64,000 nucleotides of DNA, from assembly GCF_000312385.1 (NCBI RefSeq), contig NZ_HE997626.1:140787-204786 (forward strand). Direction: 5' to 3'. Position 1 is the stretch's first letter, and each line of letters begins with the position of its first letter. This DNA is from Tsukamurella sp. 1534. GTDB taxonomy: Bacteria > Actinomycetota > Actinomycetes > Mycobacteriales > Mycobacteriaceae. The position numbers and the translations under genes were made by a program. Shown here piece after piece: positions 9,606 to 17,410 of the stretch. Under the pieces are notes generated by a model. It was not told the origin of the DNA. It saw only the letters and a program-made list of their open reading frames with translations, and ran no database searches.

Positions 9606-10370
9606 ATGACCGCCGCCCCGCCGCCCGCTCTGCTCCTGGAGGACCTGCACGTCGCGTTCAACGGGAAGCCCGCGGTGGCCGGGGTCTCGTTGTGGGTTCC
9701 GCAGGGATCGATGTTCGGGCTGGTGGGGCCCAACGGCGCCGGGAAGACCACGTCTCTGTCGATGGCCGTGGGCCTGCTGCGGCCGGCCCACGGCCGCAGC
9801 CTGGTCTTCGGCGTCGACGTGTGGGGCGACCCGATGACGGCGAAGCAGCTCATCGGGGTCCTGCCCGACGGGCTCTCCCTCCCCGACCAGTTCACGGGCG
9901 GCGAACTGCTCACCTACCTCGGGCGGCTCCGCGCCATGCCGGAGGAGGTGATCGCGGCGCGGCGCGACGAGCTGCTCGCCGTGCTGGGCCTCGCGGACGC
10001 GGGCGGCACCGTCATCGCCGATTATTCGGCGGGCATGACGAAGAAGATCGGGCTCGCGGCCGCGCTGCTGCACAGCCCGCGCCTGCTGGTGCTGGACGAA
10101 CCCTTCGAGGCCGTCGATCCGGTGTCCAGCGCCACGATCCGCTCGATCCTGGTCGAGTTCGTCCGGTCCGGCGGCACCGTGATCCTGTCCAGCCACGTCA
10201 TGGCCACCGTCGGCGAGCTGTGCACGCACGTGGCCGTCATCAACGCCGGACGGGTCGCCGCGGCGGGCACGGTCGATCAGGTGCGCGCCGGGGGCACGCT
10301 CGACGAGGCGTTCGTGCGGCTGGTCGGCGGCACCACGTACACGGGCGGGCTCTCGTGGCTGCAGGGCTGA
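9606..10370 (+). CDS. ABC transporter ATP-binding protein
   Basis: A 254-residue nucleotide-binding subunit with Walker A GPNGAGKTT (41-49), a degenerate signature YSAGMTKK in place of LSGGQ, Walker B LLVLDEPF, and a switch-histidine stretch ILSSHVM. The family is the ABC-2/EcsA-like group of exporters and regulators. The next gene overlaps it and encodes a large membrane protein, so the two form one ABC system. The substrate is unknown. Nothing in the flanking genes identifies it, although the downstream ArsR-like regulator may belong to the unit. Confidence 0.92.
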   Translation: MTAAPPPALLLEDLHVAFNGKPAVAGVSLWVPQGSMFGLVGPNGAGKTTSLSMAVGLLRPAHGRSLVFGVDVWGDPMTAKQLIGVLPDGLSLPDQFTGGELLTYLGRLRAMPEEVIAARRDELLAVLGLADAGGTVIADYSAGMTKKIGLAAALLHSPRLLVLDEPFEAVDPVSSATIRSILVEFVRSGGTVILSSHVMATVGELCTHVAVINAGRVAAAGTVDQVRAGGTLDEAFVRLVGGTTYTGGLSWLQG

Positions 10371-11953
10371 CCGGGCCGCCGCCCGCAGCGCGCGGACTCG
10401 CGCGCACCGTGGCCGCGATGCAGTGGGCGCTCTACAAGCGGCGTGCCACCGGCGGGCGCCTCGCGGCGAACATCCTGTTCGGCGTCGCCGGGGCGCTCGG
10501 AGCGATCGGGATGGTCCTCGGCGGGGTGGCCGCTGGCGCCGCGCGGGACCCCGACGCCGGCGCGTGGGTCGCCGCATCACTCGTCGCCCTCGGCGCGATG
10601 TGGGCGTATCTCCCCGCGATGTCGGGCTTCTCCGACAGCGTTCTCCAACCGCGCCAGTTCACCCTCCTCCCGCTCCCGGCGGGTGGGTTCGCGCGGGCCC
10701 TGTTCACGGCGTCGCTCATCGGGATCCCGGTGCCGCTCACCCTGGTCGCGAGCCTGGCGGTCGTCGGATACGCCGCCGTCCGGGACCCGGCCACGGTTCT
10801 GCTCGCCCTCCCCGCGGCCCCTCTGACGGCCCTGTTCGTGGTCGCGCTGTCGCGGGTCATCGCGCTGGCGCTGTCGCAGGCGGTGCGCTCGCGACGCGCC
10901 CGCGAGGCGGCCCTGCTCCTGTTCGTGGCGGGCTTCTGCGCGCTCTACGCGGCGCAGTTCGCCCTCAACGACCTGATCGCGTCAGCCTCCGGCGCCCCGA
11001 TGATCACGTACGCGATCCCGTTCGCATGGGGCCTGACCGCCGTCGAGCGCGCCGCCGAGGGCGATTGGGCCGTGGCGGCGGCCGCACTCCTCGGCCTCGC
11101 TGCGCTCACCGCCCTCACCCTCGCGGCGTGGCAGTGGCTGGTGCGCCGCCTGTTCACCGGGCAGGTCCCGCTGCCCACCGGGTCGGGGCGCACCCGGGAC
11201 CGCACCGCGTACCGTCGGGCGGGGTGGCGCGCGACCCCGCTGGGCGCCGTCGTCACCCGGGAGCTCTCGTTGTGGTTCGGCGACGTGCGGCGCCGGTACC
11301 AATTGCTCATGCCGATCGCGTTCGCGGTGATGAGCGGCGTGATCCCGCTGTTCAGCGAGGATTTCCCGTTCAACGCCCGGTGGGGTCCGTGGATGGCGCT
11401 GCTGATGAGCGTGATGGCCGCCCTGAACCTCTACGGGCTCGACGGCAAGGCGTTCTGGCACCTCGCGATGATTCCGTCGGCCGCCGGCCCCGACGTCCGA
11501 GGACGCCAGATCGCCTGGGCGCTGGTCAATGCGCCGATCGCGATCGCCGCCGCCGTCGTGGTCCGGGCGTTCGGCGCGGATCCGCTGGACCGGGTGGCGG
11601 TCCCCGCGGCCGTGATCGTGTGCATGCTCGGCGTGGGAGGCGGCCTCGTCGCGTACGCCTCCGTCGCCGCCCCCTACCCCGTGCCCGAGGCGCGCAAGAT
11701 GATGTCCTTCTCGACCCGGAACTCCGCGGGCGGCGCCGCGATCGGGTGGAGTTTCGGCTCCATGGGCGTCCTGGCGGTCACGACGGTGCCGTGCGCCCTG
11801 TTGGCGGCCCTGCTCCCCGGGCCTGCCGGGTGGCTGGGTGTGCCGGCGGCCCTCGTCGTGGGCGGGGTGGCGTGGTGGTGGCTGGGCGTGATCGCGACGC
11901 GGAAGCTGGTGGCCCGCCCCGATCTCATCCAGTACGCCGTGACCCGAGCCTGA
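10355..11953 (+). CDS. ABC transporter permease-like membrane protein
   Basis: A very hydrophobic protein of about 532 residues with roughly ten to twelve predicted membrane segments, for example VIALALSQAVRSRR flanked by helices and a C-terminal LVVGGVAWWWLGVIATRKL. It has a large loop in the middle, GSGRTRDRTAYRRAGWRATP. It probably forms the membrane half of the exporter with the ATPase just upstream. The GTG at 10355 overlaps that gene by 16 bases. GTG at 10409 or ATG at 10418 are shorter alternatives that would begin closer to MQWALYKRRATGG. The family is EcsB/ABC-2-like, without a known substrate. Confidence 0.85.
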   Translation: MAAGLTGPPPAARGLARTVAAMQWALYKRRATGGRLAANILFGVAGALGAIGMVLGGVAAGAARDPDAGAWVAASLVALGAMWAYLPAMSGFSDSVLQPRQFTLLPLPAGGFARALFTASLIGIPVPLTLVASLAVVGYAAVRDPATVLLALPAAPLTALFVVALSRVIALALSQAVRSRRAREAALLLFVAGFCALYAAQFALNDLIASASGAPMITYAIPFAWGLTAVERAAEGDWAVAAAALLGLAALTALTLAAWQWLVRRLFTGQVPLPTGSGRTRDRTAYRRAGWRATPLGAVVTRELSLWFGDVRRRYQLLMPIAFAVMSGVIPLFSEDFPFNARWGPWMALLMSVMAALNLYGLDGKAFWHLAMIPSAAGPDVRGRQIAWALVNAPIAIAAAVVVRAFGADPLDRVAVPAAVIVCMLGVGGGLVAYASVAAPYPVPEARKMMSFSTRNSAGGAAIGWSFGSMGVLAVTTVPCALLAALLPGPAGWLGVPAALVVGGVAWWWLGVIATRKLVARPDLIQYAVTRA

Positions 11954-12004
11954 TCGGGCGATCCCCCGTCGCGGCGGCAGGGGCACGCATACACTGGCTG
12001 CCTC

Positions 12005-12997
12005 ATGTTGACGTACGTGCTCGATGTCGCGGACATGTCCGGCGTGCGCTTCGTCCTGTCCCCGCTCAATGAGGCCGCGCTGAGCCTGTTCCACCTCCGC
12101 CCGGGCGAGCGGACCGCGCCACACCTGCAGCGTTGGCGGCAGAACGCACAGGCCCAGCGCGACCTGTACGACCACCGCGTCATCGATGCGCTGATCGCCC
12201 CGTCCGGCAACGCGATCCCCGATTTCCTCACGCCGATGCCCGATCTCGGCGACGCCCGCCCCACGCTGGCCGACGGGCTCGCGGCGATCGCGGCCACCGA
12301 CGGCGCGGTGGTGCACGCGCAGTTGGACGACCTGCGGGAGGGGGCGAAACCCTCACCGGCGCTGGCGAAGCTGCTGGATTCCGACGACGCCGGCGCGCGG
12401 ATCGCAGCGGCCCTGGAGCGGTACCACCGGGTGGCGATCGCGCCGATCTGGCCCGCGCTCAATCGGATCCTGGAGGCGGATATCACCTTCCGCGGCAGAG
12501 AGCTGGCGCTCGGCGGCCCCACCCGACTGTTCGCCTCGTTGACGCCCCACCTGAGCTGGGACCGCGACGGCCGGTTGCGGCTCGACCTCGCGTACCCGCG
12601 GGCGTCGGGCGAGTACGCGGCGGCGGGGCGGGGCCTCACGCTGTTCCCGAGCCTGTTCGTGACGCGCCTGGTGAGCGCCCACTCCCCCGAGACCGCGGCG
12701 CCGCACGTCGGGTATCCCGCGCGCGGCAGCGCGACGCTGACGGAGTCGATGCGAGTGGTCCCGCCCGGTGCACTGCGCCGCCTGATCGGTGGGGCGAAAG
12801 CCGATGCGCTGCACGCCCTGGACGAGCCGATGGCGGTGAGCGAACTCGCCCGCCGACTCGAGGTCACGCCGTCCGCGGTGTCTCAGGCGCTGAAGGTACT
12901 GCGGGAGAACGGCCTCGTGGACAGCGCCCGCAGCGGCCGGGAGGTGCTCTACCGCCGCACCGAGGCGGGCGAGCGCCTCCTGCGCGGCAATCGCTAG
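12005..12997 (+). CDS. ArsR-like winged-helix transcriptional regulator
   Basis: A 330-residue protein with a C-terminal winged helix, MAVSELARRLEVTPSAVSQA followed by LKVLRENGLVDSARSGREVL, and a long N-terminal domain beginning MLTYVLDVADMSGVRFVLSP. That architecture matches the actinobacterial regulators with an N-terminal DUF5937-type domain and a C-terminal ArsR HTH. No metal-binding cysteine cluster is visible, so a metal sensor role is unlikely. It lies 51 bp after the ABC exporter genes on the same strand and may regulate them. The ligand is unknown. Confidence 0.85.
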   Translation: MLTYVLDVADMSGVRFVLSPLNEAALSLFHLRPGERTAPHLQRWRQNAQAQRDLYDHRVIDALIAPSGNAIPDFLTPMPDLGDARPTLADGLAAIAATDGAVVHAQLDDLREGAKPSPALAKLLDSDDAGARIAAALERYHRVAIAPIWPALNRILEADITFRGRELALGGPTRLFASLTPHLSWDRDGRLRLDLAYPRASGEYAAAGRGLTLFPSLFVTRLVSAHSPETAAPHVGYPARGSATLTESMRVVPPGALRRLIGGAKADALHALDEPMAVSELARRLEVTPSAVSQALKVLRENGLVDSARSGREVLYRRTEAGERLLRGNR

Positions 12998-13006
12998 CAC
13001 GGGCGG

Positions 13007-14974
13007 TCAGAACGGCGGCGGTTCGGGTTCCGTGTTCGGGACGAACTCGACGCCCTGTTCCTCGGCGTGTTCGCGTTTGCGTTCGAGTTCTTTGCGGAGT
13101 CGTTCTTCGGCGCGTTTTGTGGCCTTGTCGAGTCGGATGCGGCGGTTGCGGCTGCGTTCGTCGCGGCGGGCCTGGGCGCGGTGTTCGGCGTGGGTGTCGA
13201 AGGTCTGCGGCTGTTCGGGTTCCTCGTTCAGGGTGCGGGCAGGGGTGTCCCAGATGAGTTTCCCGAGTCCGGGGAGGATGTCCTGGGCGGCGCCGGGTGG
13301 GGTGAGCCAGATGCCTCCTGCGGGATGGTGCCATTCGACGGTGCCGTCCTCGAGCAGGTCCGACAGCCATCCGGTTTCGGTTTTGATGCGGTGGTGGAAT
13401 CCGCACAGTGGTACGAGGTTTCCGGGGCCGTGTTTCCCGGCGACCGTTGTGGGTCCGCCGCGTTCGGGGTTGCGGTGGTCGTATTCGGCGACGTGGTCGG
13501 CCTGGCAGCGGGTGGAGGGCACACTGCACCCTGGGAACACGCAGGTCGGGTACGTCAACCGCATGATCAGCAGCTGGTACTGGGTGGGGGTGTAGCCGGA
13601 GGCCCCCGCGACGTGAACCTCGCCGGTGACCGGGTCTCGTTTGCCGAGGGCCCGGATGGTGGTGTCGCAGTCTGCGATCAGGTCGTTCGCCTGCTCCGCG
13701 GTCACCGGCCCGGAGATCCCGAGTTCGTCGCACACCACATACGCCCCTCCCGACGTGTCCGGCGGAGATGACGTGGGCTGCGCCCCCGAGTCGGCGGACA
13801 TGATGTCCCCAGTTGTTCCGGATACGTCGTCCGCGGCGTTCGTGAGGTCCGCATCGTCCGAACGGTCTGCATTGTCTTCGTCGTTCGTGACGTCCGCACC
13901 GTCGGCGTCGTTCGTGACGTCCGCACCGTCCGCGTCGTCTGCCTCATCCGCGGTGCCTTCGGCGGCGGGTGGTTCGTCGAACAGGGTGATCACGTCATCG
14001 ACTGCGGACTCGGCGGTGGAGGCTTCGGACGTCGTGGTGGCGGGTTGGGGTTCGGATGCGGCGGGTTCCGGTGGGCGGAGGTCGGATTCGTTGAGGAGGA
14101 TCAGTGCCAGGGCTTTTACTTCCGATGCCACGGCCGCCGTGCGGGGTCGGCGTTCCTTGAACCGGCAGGCATCGTTGGAACACTGGCAGCCGAGAGTCTC
14201 GTAACCCTCGATCAACGCCGCATGCGCGGCGACCTGCCGCTCACCCAGCGTCCGCGGATCCTTCCGGCAGGTGGTCTTCAGCATGTCCGCAAGCAAACCG
14301 GCGAACCGGATCCCGTCCGCCTTCGGGATGATCGCTTCGACATCGACGGTGCCGTCCGCCCGCGCATGCATGTCGATCCCGAAGCGGGGCTTCTTCTCCG
14401 GCACCTGGGGAACGGCGTCGATGTCGATCCGCACCAGAATCTGCTTCGCCGCCTCCTCCACCGCCGCCGCGGTCACCGCGACATCGGGATCGGCGAGCGT
14501 TCCCGCGAGCCAGGCGGCCATGCGGACGTCGAATTCGTGGAGCACGTACTCGTCGGTGATCGCCGACGCGTACCGCAGCACGGCGTAGAGCTGCTGGTTC
14601 GTCACGATGCCGGTGGCGCAGACCGCGAACACGCGCGGCAACCGTTCGCGGAGGTCCAGCCCGCGGTGCACCGCGGCGGAGGCGCCGCTCCTCCCGACCT
14701 GCAGCACCGCACCCACCTCGGCGACCAACTCATCCCAATCCCCGACGAACCGGCGATCGGACTCGGCCCGGCACCGTCGGGCATCGTCACGAACGGCGAA
14801 CAACCGGGACAGCAGAGCGTTCTTGCGGGCCTCCAAGCGGTTCGCCTCGACGAGCACCGAGCGCAGGTCGGCCAGCAGGGCGCCCGCGTCGAGGCCTGCG
14901 ACGTCCCCGAACTCGGGAGGCAGCGGTCGACGGACCGCCCTCCCGTGTTCGAATGCATCATCTGCCTGGCTCAT
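13007..14974 (-). CDS. 13E12-family DUF222/HNH endonuclease-like protein
   Basis: A 655-residue member of the 13E12 repeat family common in Mycobacteriales. The N-terminal part (about 25-300) is the helical DUF222 domain. A cysteine pair in LGCQCSNDACRFKERRP follows. The C-terminal HNH nuclease has CVFPGCSVPSTRCQADHV, NLVPLCGFHH and flanking basic residues, so the metal and catalytic His positions look intact. Between the domains lies an acidic Asp/Ala/Asn-rich linker encoded by tandem repeats. The C terminus is a highly charged helix (KRAEERLRKELERKREHAEE). Family members are repeated within genomes and are thought to be mobile or recombinogenic. A biochemical role is not established. Confidence 0.9.
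   Translation of the reverse strand: MSQADDAFEHGRAVRRPLPPEFGDVAGLDAGALLADLRSVLVEANRLEARKNALLSRLFAVRDDARRCRAESDRRFVGDWDELVAEVGAVLQVGRSGASAAVHRGLDLRERLPRVFAVCATGIVTNQQLYAVLRYASAITDEYVLHEFDVRMAAWLAGTLADPDVAVTAAAVEEAAKQILVRIDIDAVPQVPEKKPRFGIDMHARADGTVDVEAIIPKADGIRFAGLLADMLKTTCRKDPRTLGERQVAAHAALIEGYETLGCQCSNDACRFKERRPRTAAVASEVKALALILLNESDLRPPEPAASEPQPATTTSEASTAESAVDDVITLFDEPPAAEGTADEADDADGADVTNDADGADVTNDEDNADRSDDADLTNAADDVSGTTGDIMSADSGAQPTSSPPDTSGGAYVVCDELGISGPVTAEQANDLIADCDTTIRALGKRDPVTGEVHVAGASGYTPTQYQLLIMRLTYPTCVFPGCSVPSTRCQADHVAEYDHRNPERGGPTTVAGKHGPGNLVPLCGFHHRIKTETGWLSDLLEDGTVEWHHPAGGIWLTPPGAAQDILPGLGKLIWDTPARTLNEEPEQPQTFDTHAEHRAQARRDERSRNRRIRLDKATKRAEERLRKELERKREHAEEQGVEFVPNTEPEPPPF
13881..13934 (-). 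repeat. 27-bp tandem repeat inside the 13E12 gene
   Basis: Two near-perfect copies of a 27-base unit (containing TTCGTGACGTCCGCACC on the plus strand) begin at 13881 and 13908. More degenerate copies flank them, for example near 13834. In the protein each unit encodes a nine-residue acidic block, ADGADVTND and variants. Being a multiple of three, the repeat can change number without breaking the frame, so the linker length is likely to vary between strains. Confidence 0.8.
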
Positions 14975-14981
14975 ACATTCG

Positions 14982-14987
14982 ATAATA
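14982..14987 (-). promoter_or_regulatory. Extended -10 box of a leaderless 13E12 promoter
   Basis: TATTAT on the minus strand ends seven bases before the ATG at 14974, so transcription would start on or next to the initiation codon. No ribosome-binding site lies in front of that ATG, which agrees with leaderless translation, common in Mycobacteriales. I see no convincing -35 hexamer at the normal distance. Confidence 0.45.
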
Positions 14988-15161
14988 CTCCGCTCGCGCA
15001 GGTATTGCTACCTCAAATGCGCTCGGAACTCCCGTCCCCAGCAGCTGGTTTCGGTCACGTTCCACCATGCGCGGGGCGCATGGCCTTCAGAAGGCGAGTC
15101 GCCACCCATCCACCCCGGGCGGCCCCCACAGGAAAAGCCCCCAGGCGAGAGTGATCCGAGG

Positions 15162-15368
15162 TCAGGCGCGCAGGTAGGACTGCCCCGCATAGGCCGGCTG
15201 GGCGTCGACGAACCGGCGCCAGGCGTCGCGCAGAACGGTCATGGGCGCCGCGGGGCGCGGGGCCCACTCGGGCAGCACAGCCTCGTCGTGGAGGTCGGCG
15301 ATGCGGGCGTACACCGAGGCGGCGGGGGCATCGGCAGTGAGATGGTCGAAGGTGCGGAAGTCGTTCAT
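15162..15368 (-). CDS. Small hypothetical protein (68 aa)
   Basis: A 68-residue protein starting MNDFRTFDHLTADAPAASVY and ending GQSYLRA, predicted mostly helical, with no signal peptide or cysteine. I chose the ATG at 15368 because upstream codons read through an AT-richer inverted repeat that looks regulatory. It lies 104 bp downstream of the ferredoxin-reductase-like gene on the same strand and 187 bp before the 13E12 gene. No family is recognised. The protein-like composition and codon usage support it moderately. Confidence 0.5.
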   Translation of the reverse strand: MNDFRTFDHLTADAPAASVYARIADLHDEAVLPEWAPRPAAPMTVLRDAWRRFVDAQPAYAGQSYLRA

Positions 15369-15408
15369 GGGATCCAGTACACCGACCACGCCCGCGCGGT
15401 TCCAATCT

Positions 15409-15425
15409 TTAAGCGATGCACTTAA
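15409..15425. promoter_or_regulatory. AT-rich inverted repeat upstream of the 68-aa gene
   Basis: TTAAG and CTTAA arms flank the seven bases CGATGCA. This is one of the few AT-rich patches in a 70% GC neighbourhood and lies about 40-55 bp upstream of the 68-aa gene. It could be an operator or part of the promoter of that gene. No cognate regulator can be named. Confidence 0.35.
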
Positions 15426-15472
15426 TTGTGACGCGGGACACTGTGCTTCGCACCACATTTCGGGAACGCGGA

Positions 15473-16669
15473 TCACACCTCGCTCAGCGGCACCGCGGTA
15501 TCGGCCAAGCGTGCCGCGTCCACCGGGCGCCCCGAGCCGATCAGCTCGCGCACGGCGTCACCGACATCCCACACGTTGGCGTTCATCGCCGCCAGCACGC
15601 GGCCGTCCGACGCGAGCCAGAACGCCACGTACTCACCGGATTCCGCGCTGCCGCGCAGTACCACGGAGTCGTAATCGTCGGCGAGGCCCACGTACTCCAT
15701 GCCGAGGTCGTACTGGTCACTGAAGAAGTAGGGCAGCCTGTCGTACTGCTGCGATCCGCCCAACAGGTTGGCCGCGGCGACGGCCGGCTGATTGAGCGCG
15801 GTGGCCCAATGCTCCACGCGCACGCGGCGATCCAGTACCGGATGCCAGGCCGCCGCGATATCACCGACGGCGAAGACGGCGGGGTCCGATGTCCGAAGAC
15901 CGGCGTCCACCGCCACGCCACCGCCCTCGATATCGAGGCCGGCCTCCTTCGCGAGTTCGATGTTCGGGATGGCGCCGATGCCCACGAGCACCGCCGCCGT
16001 GGACACGATCTCCCCGCCCTCCAGCGTGAGGCCGGCACCGTCGGGCAGGACGGACTCCACCTTGGTGCCGGTCCGCAGGTCCACGCCGTGAGCGCGATGC
16101 AGGTCCGCGAAGAGCGCGCCCACCTCGGGCCCGAGGGCGCCGATCAACGGTTGCGGCGCCGGCTCCACCACGGTCACGTCCATGCCCGCCTGCCGCGCCG
16201 CGGCGGCCGCTTCGAGGCCGATCCATCCGGCACCCACGATCCCCAGGCGTCCGCCGCCGCCGATCGCCTCGCGCAGCCGGTCCGAATCGTCCAGCGTGCG
16301 CAGGTAGAGCGCGCCCCGCGCGTCCGGGAACTCGCGCGGGCGAGAGCCCGTTGCGAGCACCACCTGGTCGTACCCGACCGACGTGCCGTCATCGAGCTCG
16401 ACGGTGCGCGCGTCCCGGTCGATGCGCGTCGCCCGCACGCCCGTGCGCAGATCGACGGAATGGTCGGCGTACCAGCCCTCGTCGTGGACGAACACGCTGC
16501 TGCGATCGTCGGACCCCTGCAGATAGCCCTTGGACAGGGGCGGCCTCTCGTACGGGCGGTGCTCCTCCGCCCCGATGAGGACCAGGTCCCCGTCGTAGCC
16601 CTGGTCCCGCAGGGCCTCCGCAGTCTTCGCCCCGGCGAGGGACGCTCCGACGATCACGATCGTGGCCAT
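15473..16669 (-). CDS. FAD/NAD-dependent ferredoxin reductase-like oxidoreductase
   Basis: A 398-residue flavoprotein of the putidaredoxin/rhodocoxin reductase type, which passes electrons from NAD(P)H to a ferredoxin or rubredoxin that feeds a P450 or dioxygenase. The FAD loop IVIVGASLAGAKTAEALR is at the N terminus, RPYERPPLSKGYL follows, and the NAD fold LGIVGAGWIGLEAAAA is near residue 145. The second FAD motif FAVGDIAAAW is near 265. The start at 16669 was chosen because the first strand then begins directly. No ferredoxin or P450 gene is adjacent, so the partner is encoded elsewhere. Confidence 0.9.
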   Translation of the reverse strand: MATIVIVGASLAGAKTAEALRDQGYDGDLVLIGAEEHRPYERPPLSKGYLQGSDDRSSVFVHDEGWYADHSVDLRTGVRATRIDRDARTVELDDGTSVGYDQVVLATGSRPREFPDARGALYLRTLDDSDRLREAIGGGGRLGIVGAGWIGLEAAAAARQAGMDVTVVEPAPQPLIGALGPEVGALFADLHRAHGVDLRTGTKVESVLPDGAGLTLEGGEIVSTAAVLVGIGAIPNIELAKEAGLDIEGGGVAVDAGLRTSDPAVFAVGDIAAAWHPVLDRRVRVEHWATALNQPAVAAANLLGGSQQYDRLPYFFSDQYDLGMEYVGLADDYDSVVLRGSAESGEYVAFWLASDGRVLAAMNANVWDVGDAVRELIGSGRPVDAARLADTAVPLSEV

Positions 16670-16723
16670 ACCCGACCATAACCCCGTGCGCCGCCCGGGC
16701 ACCACAGTCTGTGCGGCCCGCGA

Positions 16724-17314
16724 TCAGCTCTGCGGCACCGTGAATCCCGCGAGCTGCGCGGTGAGGATCGCGCGCCAGTGCGCCTCGGAAAGCCCTTCGC
16801 ACCAGGCGCGCTGAAGCACGGCGACCACCGCGTACGCGAGCGGCGCGGGTGCCGCCCCCGGCGCGAGGCGTCCCGCGGCGCGCTCAGCGGTGAGCCGCTC
16901 GGCGACGGCGCCGGTGACGCCGGCGAACCCGGAGGCCTCCTCTCCGAGGGTGTCGGCCGCGCGGGCGACCAGATCGGGGCGCGCCGCGAGGAGGCGCACC
17001 AGAGCGCCCGCCTCGCGGCGCGGGAGCGCGGCCAGGCCGTCGGCGAGCGCATCCGATACGCTCCGGCCGTCCTCCGCGACGCCCTGCGCGAGCGCCGCCG
17101 ACTCGCCGGCGAGGAGGAAGCTGCGGTCCACGACGTAGGCCTCGAGGAACGCATCGAAGTCCCCGAAGTGCGCGTGCAGCAAGCCGGTCGCGACGCCCGC
17201 CTGCGCAGTCACGGCGCGCCCGCGCAGGGCGCCGGCACCGTCGCGCAGGATCACCGTCTCGGCCGCCGCGAACATGCGCTGCCGAGCTCCGTCGATCGCG
17301 ACTCCCCTGGGCAC
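16724..17314 (-). CDS. TetR-family repressor
   Basis: A 196-residue regulator whose N-terminal HTH reads GAGALRGRAVTAQAGVATGL then LHAHFGDFDAFLEAYV, a normal TetR layout. The C-terminal helical domain is Ala/Leu-rich and would bind the ligand. The start is GTG at 17314. It is divergent from the FAD monooxygenase gene at 17411, and the 96-bp gap holds two related operator-like sites (17355-17397). Its probable job is to repress that oxygenase gene and itself. Since the oxygenase gene carries a premature stop, the regulator may now control a dead target. Confidence 0.88.
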   Translation of the reverse strand: MPRGVAIDGARQRMFAAAETVILRDGAGALRGRAVTAQAGVATGLLHAHFGDFDAFLEAYVVDRSFLLAGESAALAQGVAEDGRSVSDALADGLAALPRREAGALVRLLAARPDLVARAADTLGEEASGFAGVTGAVAERLTAERAAGRLAPGAAPAPLAYAVVAVLQRAWCEGLSEAHWRAILTAQLAGFTVPQS

Positions 17315-17354
17315 ACCGCGATCATAACCGGCCTTCCACCTCCCGCTTGCGTCG

Positions 17355-17397
17355 GTATGAACATTCGCTCATACTCTGTTTGATCACTCGCTCATAC
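17355..17397. promoter_or_regulatory. Two tandem TetR operator-like sites
   Basis: Site 1 is an inverted repeat: GTATGA (17355-17360), eight bases, then TCATAC (17369-17374). A 19-base stretch of it, TATGAACATTCGCTCATAC, recurs with three differences as TTTGATCACTCGCTCATAC at 17379-17397. The copies are offset by 23 bp, about two helical turns. They occupy the gap between the TetR gene and the oxygenase gene, as expected for a doubly bound repressor site. Confidence 0.65.
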
Positions 17398-17410
17398 CTC
17401 GGGAGACCAC

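Noticed and set aside
6240-10580. A 1446-codon minus-strand open frame across mmsA and beyond
   Set aside because: Only 6240-7769 encodes the aldehyde dehydrogenase. The rest is repetitive Arg/His/Gly-rich sequence opposite the acyl-CoA synthetase and ABC genes, the usual high-GC antisense frame.
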